From contig JARGSG010000224.1 in the NCBI GenBank assembly GCA_030374805.1, positions 1 to 64,000 on the forward strand: a DNA stretch of 64,000 bases. The letters are read 5' to 3'. Origin of the DNA: Gracilaria gracilis. Taxonomy: Eukaryota; Rhodophyta; Florideophyceae; Gracilariales; Gracilariaceae. Shown one piece after another: positions 1-10,826 of the stretch (position 1 is its first letter; every line of letters starts with the position of its first letter). Made by a program: the position numbers and the translations under genes. Under the pieces are notes generated by a model that ran no database searches, had not been told where the DNA came from, and was given only the letters and a program-made list of their open reading frames with translations.

Positions 1-2710
1 TTTTCGGTCGACGTCAAAGTTCGAGTCTTTCATACCTACTTGGTCCATGAGAGAGCGGCAATAAACATCGTTTGCTTGCTCTCTCAGGAATTCCTCGCGG
101 GTAATTGGCATGACGTCTGTTTCCTCGAGGGAGAGTATTTCCCGAGCGATGGCATCACTAAACCACGTATCCTCTTCGGGTAGAGTCCAGTAACCTTCTA
201 AGGTATCACCATCAGGGTTGGTAGAGATGGTAAAGCATGGGATATCATCCTCTACCGGCTCGGTGTCCAAACCATCTGTGGTAATGCGAGACATCGCGTC
301 TGCGACATTGTGCTTGGTACCTGGACGGTACTGTACGTCATACTCGAACTCTGAAAGTCGTAACCGCCATCGGGCAAGTCTGCCTGATGCGTCGGCCAGA
401 CCCAGTATCCACCGTAGGGCATCATGGTCGGTTCGAAGCGTGAACCTTTCACCATATAGGTAGGGACGGAGCATCAACATGCTCCAGACCACTGCCAGAC
501 ATTCCTTTTCGGTTGTTATGTAGTTCTTTTCTGCAGCGTGCAAAGCACGGCTCCAGTACCCTATAGGTAGTTTGTCGCCGTTTTCTTGCTCCTGCATAAG
601 ACAACAACCAATTTGGGCGTCCGAGGCGTCCAGTATCCAACGTGTATCGTAAACCAGCTTTGGGTAATGCCAAGATGGGAGGTGTCAAGAGCGCATGTTT
701 CAGCGCCTCGAACGCATCCATTTCCTCATTGGTAAGACATTCAAACCTTGTAGGTTGACCTTTCAGCAGCTTCCTGTTGAGGGGAGCCGCTATCTTGGCA
801 AATCCCTTGATAAACCGGCGGTACAGATTGCACAAAACCTATAAAGGATCGGATTTCCGTCTGGGACGTGGGTGGCTTCGCCTCCTGCACGGCCCGGATA
901 TTTCCGCGGCGTCACTTCTAACCTCCCAGGGCTGATGATATGACCAAGGTATTCTACCTCTTTGGTGAAGAATTCGCACTTGCGGAGCTTCAACGTTACT
1001 CCAGATTCCCTCAAAAGGTTCAAAACTTCCCTAACATGGTGGAAATGTTCCTCTACCGTTCTGGAATATATGATTACATCGTCGATGTATACCAGAGCGG
1101 TTCTCCACTTCACCTTCGAAAGGATTATATCTAACGCCCTCTGAAAGGTAAGCCGGGGCATTTCGCAACCCAAAGGGCATACGCGTAAAACGGAATAACC
1201 CAGCGTGGCAAGTAAACGTAGTTTTGTCCTTGTCTTCTTCCCTGATAGGTACCTGCCAATAACCGCAATTGGCATCGAGCCGTAGTAAAGATCTTGGCGT
1301 TGCCCAACGAATCTATACACTCGTCCATTCTAGGTATTGGGTACGAATCCCTAATGGTCATTCTATTCAGTCTTCTGTAGTCCACACAGAACCGCATACG
1401 GGTATCATTCTTCTTTGTGACGAGAACCACAGGGCTGGCCCAGTCCGCATTTGCTGGTTCTATGACACCTTCACGGAGCATTCTCTCGACCTCATTGAGC
1501 TCAACCTCCCGGGCTTTTGGACCTGCACGGTAAGGCTGCTGGTAAATGGGTTTCCAGCCAGGCACCATATCAATACGGTGCTCTGTAGCCTCAATTTGGC
1601 CCAACCGGCCCGACCACATGGGTTCAAATTTCTTCTAAGAGACTGAGGATCCGGGTCTCGGAGAGCCTGGTTCTCCGCACCGATCTGGACTTCCTCTCTC
1701 CCAATTCCGCACTGGGTCCAGTTCCATAGTCTTTTCCTGATCCCTAACCTTAAAGGTACTGGCGATCTTCTGTTCCATTTTGGTATTTGTCGATAACGGG
1801 GGCGCATATGCAGGGTATGGCGCATCCGTTCCTCCCCCTTCCTTAGAGGTGGCGACCTCGCCCAACACATTAGGTGAGACCGTGAAAACCCCTTGTGGTG
1901 CCGGCAGTGCGATTCCAATAGTGGTATTCATGGGTAGCTTAACAATGTGATTGCTAAAGTTACTCAAGTACACCTTGAAGGCTTGGTTAGGGATGTTGTC
2001 GATAATCCCGTTTGCCATCAAGGCGAGATGGTCTTTCTGCCAACCTAGGATGGTTCTGTAGCATTACCCATCCTGGAACTGCGCATGAGACGTTCACTAC
2101 CATTTGGGTCATAGCCGGAATTGAAACCAATTTGGTGAGCTGTATTTTGTTTGAAACCGTTTCGGTGGGTATATTGAACCTCGGCTTCTTACGCCAACCA
2201 TCTTTGGTCTGCGTATTACCCAGTATAGCAATACGACCACCTTGACGGAGAGCGACCGTTCGGGACCCTGGCAAAATTGCCTTGACATGTTTGTCAATAA
2301 AGTTGGTCCCGAGGATACAGTCTGTCGCCAAACGATCCACCACAAAGAAATTGAGCTTCACCTTCACGGTTCCAAGTTGTACCACAGTGGTTAACATTCC
2401 TCTAAGGTGCAGTGGGCGCTCATTAGCGTCCACCAGCGGGTTGATAGTCGGGGCAGGCCGAATGTTCCGCAAGACCGCATCGGGTATGACGCGAGCGTTT
2501 AGGACATTTGGGACCGGCGCCGGTATCGAGTACACACGCAACGGGGACCTGTAGGTAATTGAGAAAGCTTACTGAAGCATTAACTTTATAGTTATTGTAC
2601 TTCATTAGACACACACCACATTGGGTACATCTGATTCTTCTTTTTTCCACCATTAAGGTTTCCCGTTCCGGTATCGACGGGCCTTCCAATTCACGGTTAG
2701 GGGTGGCCCC
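1..2710 (-). pseudogene. pol: retrotransposon pol: protease, reverse transcriptase, RNase H (integrase off-window)
   Basis: The protease motif VLDTGAGP is at about 2510-2535. RT fragments cover about 1650-790 with WASPVVLV, FCVDYRRLN and the catalytic box YIDDVIIYS near 1080. RNase H covers about 650-270 with RTDHDALRW and AMSRITT, in a frame open to the left edge. The domains lie in three frames. At each junction, skipping one base restores family-like sequence; sites are near 2507, 2030, 1700, 1666, 1629, 1280, 1150, 901, 833 and 630. I found no junction needing an added base. The product would be a gag-pol polyprotein copying the element's RNA into DNA; this copy is not translatable as read. 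Confidence 0.88.
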
Positions 2711-4876
2711 CTACGCTAACCGTTCGGTGTTTTCCTGCTCCTCCTGAGCGGGACTGTCCTTCTCCAAGATTGGTGTTTCCTCGACGAGATGAACCTGAGA
2801 TGGTGATGGTTGAGCTTGTACCCTCTTTCCAGATCCATATAGGTTACGGTGGTTTTGCTGCCTGGCACTGATCAGATGTTCGCGCACCCCCTGGGGGTAT
2901 TTTTGTCACAATCTGTTCGCCAGATGGTCTGGCGACAAACAGAGCCAGCAAACCAATCCACCTGTCTGGGGATCACGCATTGCCATAGAGGTAGGTCGGG
3001 TAACCGGATTGGTTGGTGCTGTAGCATATGAAGATGCTTGAGAACCACCCGTTGAGGTTTGTTGAGTGCTCGCCGCACTTGGTGGCGACCTTACCGAAGC
3101 TGGTGGTACTGTCGACGACCAATTACCAATGGAGGTGGCTCGTGACTGAGCCTGCGGCGCAGTCACGAGATGAACTGCCATTCCTGTTGGTACGCGAATG
3201 AGCGAATCTCCCTCTGAGGTAGTGCTTTCTTCTAGCTCCAATACTGACCGTTTCGGTTTATCCTTTGAGGTATGGAACGCCGACGGCTTCTTTCCGTGAC
3301 GGAGAGTGTTGCCTAGTCCCTGGGCATAACGGGCAAGCCCATTATAGTCCACCTTACGGTTGTTCGCCAGGTAATTGCGTACCTGCGAACGGATCGCTTT
3401 GTCAACATTGTCGGCAAAGAGCGACTTCAACCTACTAGTGGTAAAGACATTACCGCATCGGGTGGCCAGATTCCAAAGGCCCAACGAGAATTCCATTTCG
3501 GTTTGGCTAGAGCGTTGGCGATATGCCTGCACCTCAGCGTAACCTTCCTGGATAACCTCATCGGTAGCGTAAGTTTCCAACATGAAATTAACCACTTCTG
3601 GGTACGTCTCTAACATCTCTGTCCCCTCTTCATCAACCGCCAGGGTATTTTCACGGAGCCTACCTTGCAGCAAGTGGTAAGCTTGACCTTTAAGGTAAAA
3701 CTGGAATAACCACATGGCAGCGCCTTCGGAAAAACCATTTTGGTCACATGCAATCTTGAACTTCTGTAGAAACTCAATTACCGCAATGGGATCATCACCT
3801 GTGAAGGTAGTATCACCCATCTGGAAGCTGAGCTTCTTGTGGTGCTTGGTGATCTTCTGCGCAACCTCTTGGGTGTAAGCAGAGGATCGGTTTCTCAACC
3901 GATATGACCTATAATCAACCGCTTTGGTGAACATATCGTTCAGCGGCTGACGCACCTCTAGGGTTGTATCGGTGTCCGAATCCGAGTCGGACGACTCGTA
4001 CCGTTTCTTCTTACCTTTCCGGTTTCTCTTTGACGACTTCTTCGCCAACCTGTTCGGTCTCTTCTGGCGTCTACCTTTACGGTCATCATCCGACGATGAA
4101 CCAGTATCGGTATCGGAGCTCGAGGAATCGGGGTCAGAGTCGTAGCCGCGATTCTTTCCCTTTTTCCTCCTCCTTTCTTTACCCTTGCGGTTTCTTCTTC
4201 GTCGCCCCTCTTCTGGGTCAGACGAATCGTCCTCAGGTCCACCAGCCTTGGTGTCCTTTCGAACGTTACCTCCAATGGGTGGCAAGTACACGTCTCGAGG
4301 GCCCATCTCTATATGGCCCTCTTGACCTTGCCTCAAACCTTGTAGGTACGCACTATCGGCCGGAATTGGCTTGATTGGTGCGGAAGAACCAGCAGGGATC
4401 CCTTGTGGTATGCGAGTAACCACATTCACCCCAGGGGTTTTGGCTTCCGCCATTCCTTCAGAAACCCAAAGGTCTTGAACCACTCGGTAGATATGCTCCC
4501 GGGCACCCGTTAAGAGGTATGTTTCAACTAATTTAGGTATGCGTTGAGAGAGCTCGTGCACGGCTCGATCAACCACCAAGCGGGTAACGGCGTCCATGTC
4601 CATTGAGGTCATAGCTTCATTAACCGTAGCGGTAAAAAAAGCTTTCGCTCGATCTTCCAATTGGGGCCAAAGGTCCTCAACCGTTGTCGGCAAATCCTTG
4701 TTAGGTTCAGGAGCCAACGGTGGCTGAGTGCCCGTATCCTTTGAGGTTCCGGCCCGAGGTTGCCGAAGCAACTCCTCGGGATTATCCAGAATGGGTTTAG
4801 CGGCTGACGCCGCAGCAGAACCCTTGTGGCTAGGTGGCGCGCTAGAGACACGAGTAATCTTTTTAGGTCTTTCCAT
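2711..4876 (-). pseudogene. gag: retrotransposon gag (capsid/nucleocapsid), frame broken in the zinc knuckle
   Basis: The structural protein of the element would form the particle that packages its RNA. The first ATG is at 4876 (MERPKK); an upstream TTG is not a likely start. The product has a charged, disordered first half with Ser/Asp-rich and Lys/Arg-rich stretches. A capsid-like segment follows (FLQKFKIACDQNGF, WLFQFYLKGQAYHLLQG), typical of retrotransposon gag. The C terminus holds a CCHC knuckle, CWLCLSPDHLAN followed by C one frame over. An extra base near 2914-2916 gives a stop at 2906, just before the last Cys. Beyond it, two more one-base slips between 2886 and 2905 lead to a natural-looking tail ending in TAG at 2711-2713. 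Confidence 0.85.
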
Positions 4877-5450
4877 AGTGACCAATAGTGGTATCCAATT
4901 GCTTCGCGAGTATTCCTACGAAACCAAATAGGTGTGTGAACTTCCAGAATCCTTTCGAATGTCTTCTGTTCACCAGTAAAGGTACGACAAAAACCAAGAA
5001 ACTTCTAAGTCGGAAGACCAAAATGTCGTACAAATACCGATAAGGTGTGGGGTCCGCCTGGTCGAGGGAGCGCGCGAGGGCTCAACCTGAAGGGGAAAAA
5101 CACACAACCAATATGGTAGTAGGGCACCTGAAACCCGCAGGGGCAAACGGCGGGGCAACTAGTCTAGACCGTGTAGGTGTACGGTAGTAGACGTCGAAGC
5201 GCGGTAAAAACTGAATAGTAATAGAGTAGCAAGTGACCAAGATGGTATAGTTACTGCCCTAGTGGCCCCTGACTTTACAATACCCGAGGGGGAAGGCGAG
5301 GTGCACCACAATATATACAAGGTGCACCGACGCCGATCTCCCATGCGGGCATGACGTCATCGGCTGTGCTTATGACCTACTGTCATGGGCCAGCAATGCT
5401 AAACTATCCTAGACTATAAATTGGAAATTAGAAATTATAAAATACAGAAT
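4877..5450 (-). repeat. candidate 5' LTR and leader of the retrotransposon
   Basis: This gene-free stretch lies directly upstream of gag. On the coding (minus) strand a TGG-initial sequence (TGGATACCACTATTGG, about 4883-4898) follows an AAGCA end (4900-4904), as expected for LTR end plus primer-binding site, but I could not match it to a tRNA. AT-rich TATA-like sequence occurs near 5308-5320 and 5430-5445. The outer LTR end is not determined because the partner LTR is outside the window. Confidence 0.35.
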
Positions 5451-5553
5451 AACAATTGGGTACAGTGCAGCCAGCAAGGCGCAGTAGTAGACCCACGTGG
5501 CACCAAATCATTGAGATCTCATTGTACTACAAACGGGCAATGAAGTTGCTTCA

Positions 5554-6222
5554 ATGTTGCACCATACAATCAATTGTCATCGTTTATCGTCTTCTGTTAC
5601 TGAGCATCACCGCTCAATCGACTTGCATGCAGATAACTGCAGTGGGCAAAACAAAAATAGATTCAGGCTTTGGTATCTTCTTTGCCTTTTTTGTATGGGG
5701 TTTGAGAATCAGATAACGCTGCGAGTTTTGATTGCCGGTCATACAAAAAACCGCTGTGACGCTGCGTTTGGATTTGTGAAGCGTAGGTTGGAACAATTTG
5801 ACGTTTACTGTCCTCGGGATATGATGAAAATTATCAATAGAAGTGCAGAATCTAATAACGTTGTTTCTGCAACAGATGTGAACTGGATTGATTGGAAGAA
5901 GTTACTGGCACGTTTCTACACTTTTCCGAACTCTTTCAAGCTTTCCGGTTTCCATGTGTTTCGATTCACATCTGACTACTCAGAAGGATTGTCCGTGAAA
6001 TGCTTTTTAACAGACACAGAATGTAAAATGTACAAGCTGTTAAAAAGAGGTGTATCAAGGTCTCAGATTGTAGAACAGAGCCAAACAGCTCTAAAAGAAG
6101 CTCAATACACATTGTCGGTTACTAATCTGGATCAAGTTCCTTCGGCTTAAGAAAGAAATCGAAAGGCTTACCTGACAAAAAACGTCCTAGATCGATACTA
6201 TTCGAACGATATGCAGCGTAAA
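5554..6222 (+). pseudogene. DUF7869-type transposon-associated protein, C-terminal fragment
   Basis: The translated ORF (198 aa) carries HADNCSGQNKNRFRLWYLL followed by GHTKNRCDAAFGFVKRRL. This order of motifs (DNC-GQNKN, then GHT with FG-KRR) is what I know from the DUF7869 domain of large transposon-associated proteins. The expected N-terminal half is missing, and the retrotransposon lies immediately upstream. An in-frame TAA at 6148-6150 interrupts sequence that stays coding-like beyond it (KAYLTKNVLDRYYSNDM), so the copy looks broken at both ends. The ATG at 5554 is only the first Met in the open frame. The family name is from memory of motifs; no function is claimed. Confidence 0.6.
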
Positions 6223-7005
6223 GTAGCCTACTTTGGAAGTGGTAAAGACTGGAATACTTCATAAAACTTCGCAGCGCTGCCTTTATAACTTGTATAACTT
6301 GTTTTAGGTGTATCTCCGTCCTTCGGAAACCAATTTCAGATTTGTTTCTTGCTCATGAAAGCTCAGAGGGAGTACTTCAACTTTGGTTTTTTCATCGGAA
6401 TGGCCATTTTTGGACAAAATGGGCTGTATCTTCGTTGCGCAAAAAGAGGCATTGCGTATTTTCAAAGTGGATTGTTACACATTTTACAACGGTAGACAAG
6501 AATCGTTGTCCACGTTCATCAGCTGTCCGGCCAGACGTTTTTGTATGACACAAAGAGCAAGGACTTGTTGCTCGTGCCAACCCTTTTCTTCACCGGCTGA
6601 TTTGAGAAGACATGAGCAGACTGTGCGTGCCCAATTTTAAAACCCGCTTGAACTTAATGCATGGATATTTGTGAGAACTAACATCGCTGTTTTCGCAATT
6701 GTTTGATACATTACGATCCGATACGAATCGACTTGTCATGAAAGTTGGAGAGCTATTGATGTATGGAAGCAATCATTAAGTGGACTGACAAGATACAAAG
6801 GTACCGTCACGGTACTGCCGTGCACATACAGTAAATACCAAAGGTCCCCTTGACCTCCCAAGTTGGAACTTTTGGAACTTTTTTACTTGATGCGTTGCCT
6901 ATCTTTATCTTGTACCTTTTCGAAACTCCCGACCACATCAAATCTGAACTGCACTTTTTTTCATTGCCGAGAAAACGCCATCGTACTATCGCAGCGTAAT
7001 CCGAA
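6223..7005. other. intergenic, no gene recognised
   Basis: Only short frames occur. A Cys-rich stretch near 6560-6600 resembles half of a C2H2 finger but lacks the second His at the right spacing. Decayed transposon sequence is likely. Confidence 0.5.
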
Positions 7006-7446
7006 TTACAGGTAGTAGTACTCTTGGGAGTGGAACATTAATACCCTGCGGTCGTGAACATTTCTAGCATCCTTAGCAACAAAAGTGCACGAATAGAAAG
7101 GCATTCCGCAAACCCAAAGGCATTGCTCTGGGATGTTTTTCTCGCGCGGATTGTACAGTATAACATCGCCTGCACACAGGTACGGCAGTTGTTTATCGTT
7201 GATGCGCACAATTCGCGGCGCGTTTGGTGCTTTGGCACGTGGCTTTCCCTGAGCGGCCCGCCGTATAGCGAGGATTCTCGATGCTGCGGGTTCACAGGCT
7301 TGGATGCGCAAGCCTTTTAAAGGCAGATACATGTATGTTCTCATGTGATTGATGACCGGCACAACAATTTCAATGGCGGAAGAATCAGGGATGATTTGAT
7401 ACTTTTGCCATTTGCTTGTGAGAGGGTGGCGAACGTGAATCAACAT
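7006..7446 (-). CDS. hypothetical protein, 146 aa
   Basis: The open frame runs from ATG at 7446 (MLIHVRHPL); the longer reading from 7476 begins at TTG. I do not recognise the product. It is moderately basic, has no obvious signal peptide or transmembrane segment, contains several Pro/Ala/Arg-rich stretches (ASRILAIRRAAQGKPRAKAP) and ends in three tyrosines (EYYYL). It lies between transposon debris and a GC-rich promoter region, so it may be a leftover of a mobile element rather than a host gene. Confidence 0.35.
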   Translation of the reverse strand: MLIHVRHPLTSKWQKYQIIPDSSAIEIVVPVINHMRTYMYLPLKGLRIQACEPAASRILAIRRAAQGKPRAKAPNAPRIVRINDKQLPYLCAGDVILYNPREKNIPEQCLWVCGMPFYSCTFVAKDARNVHDRRVLMFHSQEYYYL

Positions 7447-7525
7447 GATTGATGCTGTTCTGGCTGTGAGAAGCAAACCAGTGGGCGGACATTTGGAGAA
7501 TGGGCTATATGTATGCGCGAAGGCA

Positions 7526-7640
7526 TGGCGTACATTGCATAGAAGACGACTGTCTAAAGAGTCAAAAAGGTCAGCAGCTGGAGTACATTGTATAGGAGAC
7601 GACTGTCTAAAGAGTCAAAAAGGTCAGCAGATGGCGTACA
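7526..7640. repeat. 53-bp tandem duplication (two copies plus 9 bp)
   Basis: Bases 7526-7578 and 7579-7631 are near-identical, differing at a handful of positions. Both contain GACGACTGTCTAAAGAGTC. A third copy starts at 7632 (TGGCGTACA). It lies about 500 bp upstream of the GARP gene start. Confidence 0.9.
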
Positions 7641-8135
7641 AGTGTCGGGCGAGAGCGTGGGCCGAAAAGACGATTGGCGCACGTCACGTGGTGGCACAAA
7701 GCACCGTGGGCGCATGCCAAAACGGTGCGTGGAGCGAAGAAGCACAGCCACAGCTTGGCGCATCGGGCGCACGTGAGCGTAGCGCAGCGGCTGCGTCCGG
7801 CAACGGACATGGCCCAGCATGTGCACCACAGCCATTCATTCCGCACGCAACCCGCCTCCCCGCGCGTGCGCCGCTGAGGACAAAGCTACCAGCCATCAAC
7901 AGCGCCAAGCCGCCTCCCCCATCCACGGCGCGGCCTTCATCGTCGTCACATTGCCACAGACTCCCGTCCGTCTCCATGCACTGCCCTTCCGCCTCCATTA
8001 CAACCGCGTCTCGCCCTTCGTTGCTCGTCGCCTTCCCCGCCGTCATGCCACCTTCGTGCGGCCCGACGTCGTCTCCCGTCGTTCATCGCCGTTCTGTCGG
8101 ATCGTGCGTCGATCGTCACCACGTTCGGCCCGTCG

Positions 8136-9525
8136 CATGAGCTTCCAGACTCTCGCACCGCCCCGTCGCCTCCGAGCCCTTGAGCCCTCCCAGCGCGTGC
8201 TGGCCGCCAATCTCCCGCGTGTGCCCGCCGCTGCTCCATCGGTTCCGTCTAGTTTCACACACGCTTCGTCTCAACCATTGCCTTCTCCTTACGCACTGGC
8301 GCAGTCCGTCAATCGGACGCGCGCGCCGCTGCTGTGCCCTACGCCGTCGAACGCGTCGCCTGGCTTGCACCATGCGTCGCCGCACCCCGCTGCGCACGAT
8401 GCGCACGCGACGGTACTTGACCACGCTGTGGGCACGCAGGCGCAGCCGTTGCAGTATCATGTGCCGCATTCGTCGCATCAGGTGAGCGCGCCTTGTGTCA
8501 CACCGCCGCATACCATGTCACCAGCGACGCCACATATGCAATATGGAATGGTTGCCGATACAGCTCCGTCTGGCACACCTATTCCCAACGCATCCACCGC
8601 GACTTGTACGTACGCACCTGTGCCCACATCCCCTGCTGCATGGAGCGGAGCGCCCGTTCCGCCGTCTTCCATCGCTCCGCAAGTGCTGCCGCAGCCACAA
8701 TACATGCCGTACATGCGATCCGCCCCTCCTAGCACTGCTTACTACATGTATCCTCCGGTACCGTCTCAATATGTTCCGCACCCTGCCTACTATGCGCCCA
8801 ATTACGCAATGAGTACGTATGCGACGGTACCACAGCATCAACAACAATCTGTACATGGCACCGTGGCCGAACCGCAACCTCCACACCCGGTGGCTACACC
8901 TACGATCTCACCTTCTCAATTGCCCATTCCCCAATCTCATCCGGCTGTTGCCTCGCAACAACAACAACAACAACAACAACAACAACCCCTTATGGCATTT
9001 CCTTTATATGTTAACATGCCCCAATACTCATGCTATGCTCAACCACTAACACCGAAGAAACGACGCTTACAATGGACCCCCGATCTACACTCAAAGTTCG
9101 TCAAGGCTGTAGAACAGTACGGAATCGACGATGCTGTACCCAAGCTATTATTGCGTGCCATGAATGTACCCGGACTCACACGAGAGAATGTGGCCAGTCA
9201 TTTACAGAAGTATCGAGAGGGTTTGAGGAAGAAGAAGCAAGCAGCTCACTCATTGAGCGATCCAGTTCACACCAATTATGCTGCTGAGCGAAATGGAGTG
9301 CGCAGAGAAGCGGAGCACGTGGATGAAGGTCTGGAGGAAAGTCGCAAACTGGACGACGTGAGTGCTTCGTCATCGCAGGGCGTGAATTGCGAATCGTCTG
9401 AATTGAGCAGTTCAGAGCAGAATTCATGTATCCGGACGGAGGGAGGTGTACATGGGGCAGAAGGACGTTTATGTTTATCTGAGCAAGCATTGAAGAAGCG
9501 GAGATTGTCTGAGTCTCCGACGTGA
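8136..9525 (+). CDS. GARP (G2-like) Myb-related transcription factor with poly-Gln tract
   Basis: The product is predicted to be a nuclear DNA-binding regulator. The single GARP domain lies at about residues 308-366: [20 protein letters not shown], then AVPKLLL, then [14 protein letters not shown]. The SHLQKYR ending is the plant G2-like/type-B response-regulator signature, not the SHAQKYF of R1-type Myb proteins. No receiver domain is present. The first 300 residues are Pro/Ala/Ser/Tyr-rich and disordered, with an 11-residue Gln run just before the domain, suggesting an activation region. The frame is open upstream to 7819, but that part looks like GC-rich leader; I chose ATG 8136 (MSFQTL). 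The target genes are unknown. Confidence 0.85.
8956..8988 (+). repeat. CAA trinucleotide microsatellite in the GARP coding region
   Basis: About eleven consecutive CAA codons encode poly-Gln. The run is pure CAA with no CAG interruption, so it is expected to vary in length. Confidence 0.95.
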
Positions 9526-10220
9526 GTATACTCGCTTTTGCTCTTATTCGTGCAGCATTGACCGATTGTGTCGTAGAGACAACGCTGATTGTTTCTCGTC
9601 AGATGCCGCCGTTTTTGGCAGACATATGTGTACCATATATTGTATAGATACGGGATTATCTGTGTCAGCCGCTGATTATGAGAGTTAATCGGCTTAACCG
9701 TATCATGCTTATCCACGGGGATTTGAAAGGCATAAACTTATCCTGCTTATCCACATCGTTTGATGCAAAGTTGTTGGTCCACTTGTTTTCGCATCCTTCA
9801 GCGGATGACATTGGTCGCTGCCAATCAAGAGTCGCCCTCAAATGCCACAAAGCATATGATACAGTTCCTACGTCACGTATACTCCCGCATATAGCCCATA
9901 GATACGTTACACGTACTCCCTGAGTGAGCACTGCCCAGATATGCTCGATTCCTACCTCTTTCTCTTTTGTGCTTGCGCAAGTTTGTCTTGTGTGTGGTTG
10001 CCAAGTCTCGATCCATCTACAGTTTAGTACACTGCATCTCACTCGCTGCTGCACTGCTATCGTACCGTTGGTGCCTCGCTTGGTTGAGCAGTCGTCGACA
10101 CGACGAAACACTGAAGCGGCTCGTCTTGGAGTGTTTCAAGAAGCAGGCGGCTGTACGCTTAGACAGCCCCTCTGTTATTCAACGTCCTCCTCGTTTTTCT
10201 ACGCGAGCAGCTGCGACATC
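9526..10220. other. intergenic between GARP gene and guanine deaminase
   Basis: This stretch holds the 3' region of one gene and the 5' region of the next. Frames here start at non-ATG codons or lack any recognisable product. No RNA gene was seen. Confidence 0.5.
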
Positions 10221-10813
10221 ATGGGCAGTACTAAGACAAACCTTCAATCCGATGCGGAGCTTATGAAAATGGCCATTGACGAGGGTCTTCGAGGTAAGTT
10301 GTTAGATCCCATTGTCATGGACCTCACCAACCTGCACAAGACATCTTTACCAACCCTGAGTCACTCTTCATTACCTCCTCAGGTGTGGAATTGCGTGAAG
10401 GCGGTCCATTCGGGGCCGTTATCACTCAAAACGGGGACGTAATTGCCCGCGGTCACAACAGAGTGCTACAAACGAACGACCCAACTGCTCACGCAGAAGT
10501 TGTGGCCATTCGTGATGCGTGCTCCAAGCTAGGTCGCTTCTCCCTAAAAGATTGCGTGTTGTATAGTTCCTGTGAACCGTGCCCAATGTGTTTCTCCGCC
10601 ATTCACTGGGCAAAGATACCAAAATGTTTCTTCGCAGCAACAGCGGATGACGCCGCGGCAGTTGGTTTTGACGATCGCTACCTGTACGATGCTATCCGTG
10701 GAAACAATGTGGCGAAGAAATGTAACTTGCTTCAACTTGATCACAAAGATAAGATTACTCCCTTCAATGCATATAGACAGGCTTTGGAGCGCAAGAAATC
10801 AGCCCTGTACTAA
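10221..10813 (+). CDS. guanine deaminase, GuaD type (cytidine-deaminase fold)
   Basis: The enzyme would hydrolyse guanine to xanthine and ammonia in purine salvage. The exons are 10221-10293 and 10383-10813, with an 89-bp intron (GTAAGT donor, CTCCTCAG acceptor). Joining them gives a protein of about 167 aa, close to the usual 155-160 of bacterial GuaD. The zinc site is visible as THAEVVAIR (His and catalytic Glu) and CEPCPMC (two Cys ligands). The GGPFGAV substrate-loop motif sits right after the splice. GFDDRYLY and PFNAYRQALE match the GuaD C terminus. A related cytosine or tRNA deaminase is less likely. No transit peptide is seen. The stop is only 13 bp from the stop of the facing gene. 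Confidence 0.87.
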
Positions 10814-10826
10814 AAACCACCAATCA

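Larger units (their letters stand above)
1..5400 (-). mobile_element. Ty3/gypsy-type LTR retrotransposon, partial, minus strand
   Basis: Read on the minus strand the order is leader, gag (CCHC knuckle at its end), aspartic protease, reverse transcriptase, RNase H, which is the Ty3/gypsy pol order. Integrase and the 3' LTR would lie beyond the left edge, because the RNase H frame is still open at base 1. The right boundary is uncertain: no second LTR is in the window to define it, and I saw no clear target-site duplication. Gag is one long open frame, while pol is broken into many overlapping frames, so as it stands pol could not be translated as one polyprotein. Confidence 0.9.

Noticed and set aside
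2910..2930. Programmed +1 frameshift at the gag zinc knuckle
   Set aside because: The GCG-AAC context resembles the Ty3 shift site only superficially, and a dozen similar one-base insertions follow downstream, so damage or error explains it better.
2906..4885. Gag start at 4885
   Set aside because: The codon there is TTG; the ATG three codons later (4876) is the better start.
6540..6640. C2H2 zinc-finger ORF
   Set aside because: Only Cys pairs and one His are present, with wrong spacing.
7445..8140. 231-aa + strand frame overlapping the GARP leader
   Set aside because: It has low-complexity, GC-driven composition and runs over the tandem duplication; the neighbouring frame holds the real GARP domain.
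8116..8886. Arg-rich minus-strand frames opposite the GARP gene
   Set aside because: They are antisense shadows of a Pro/Ala-rich coding region.
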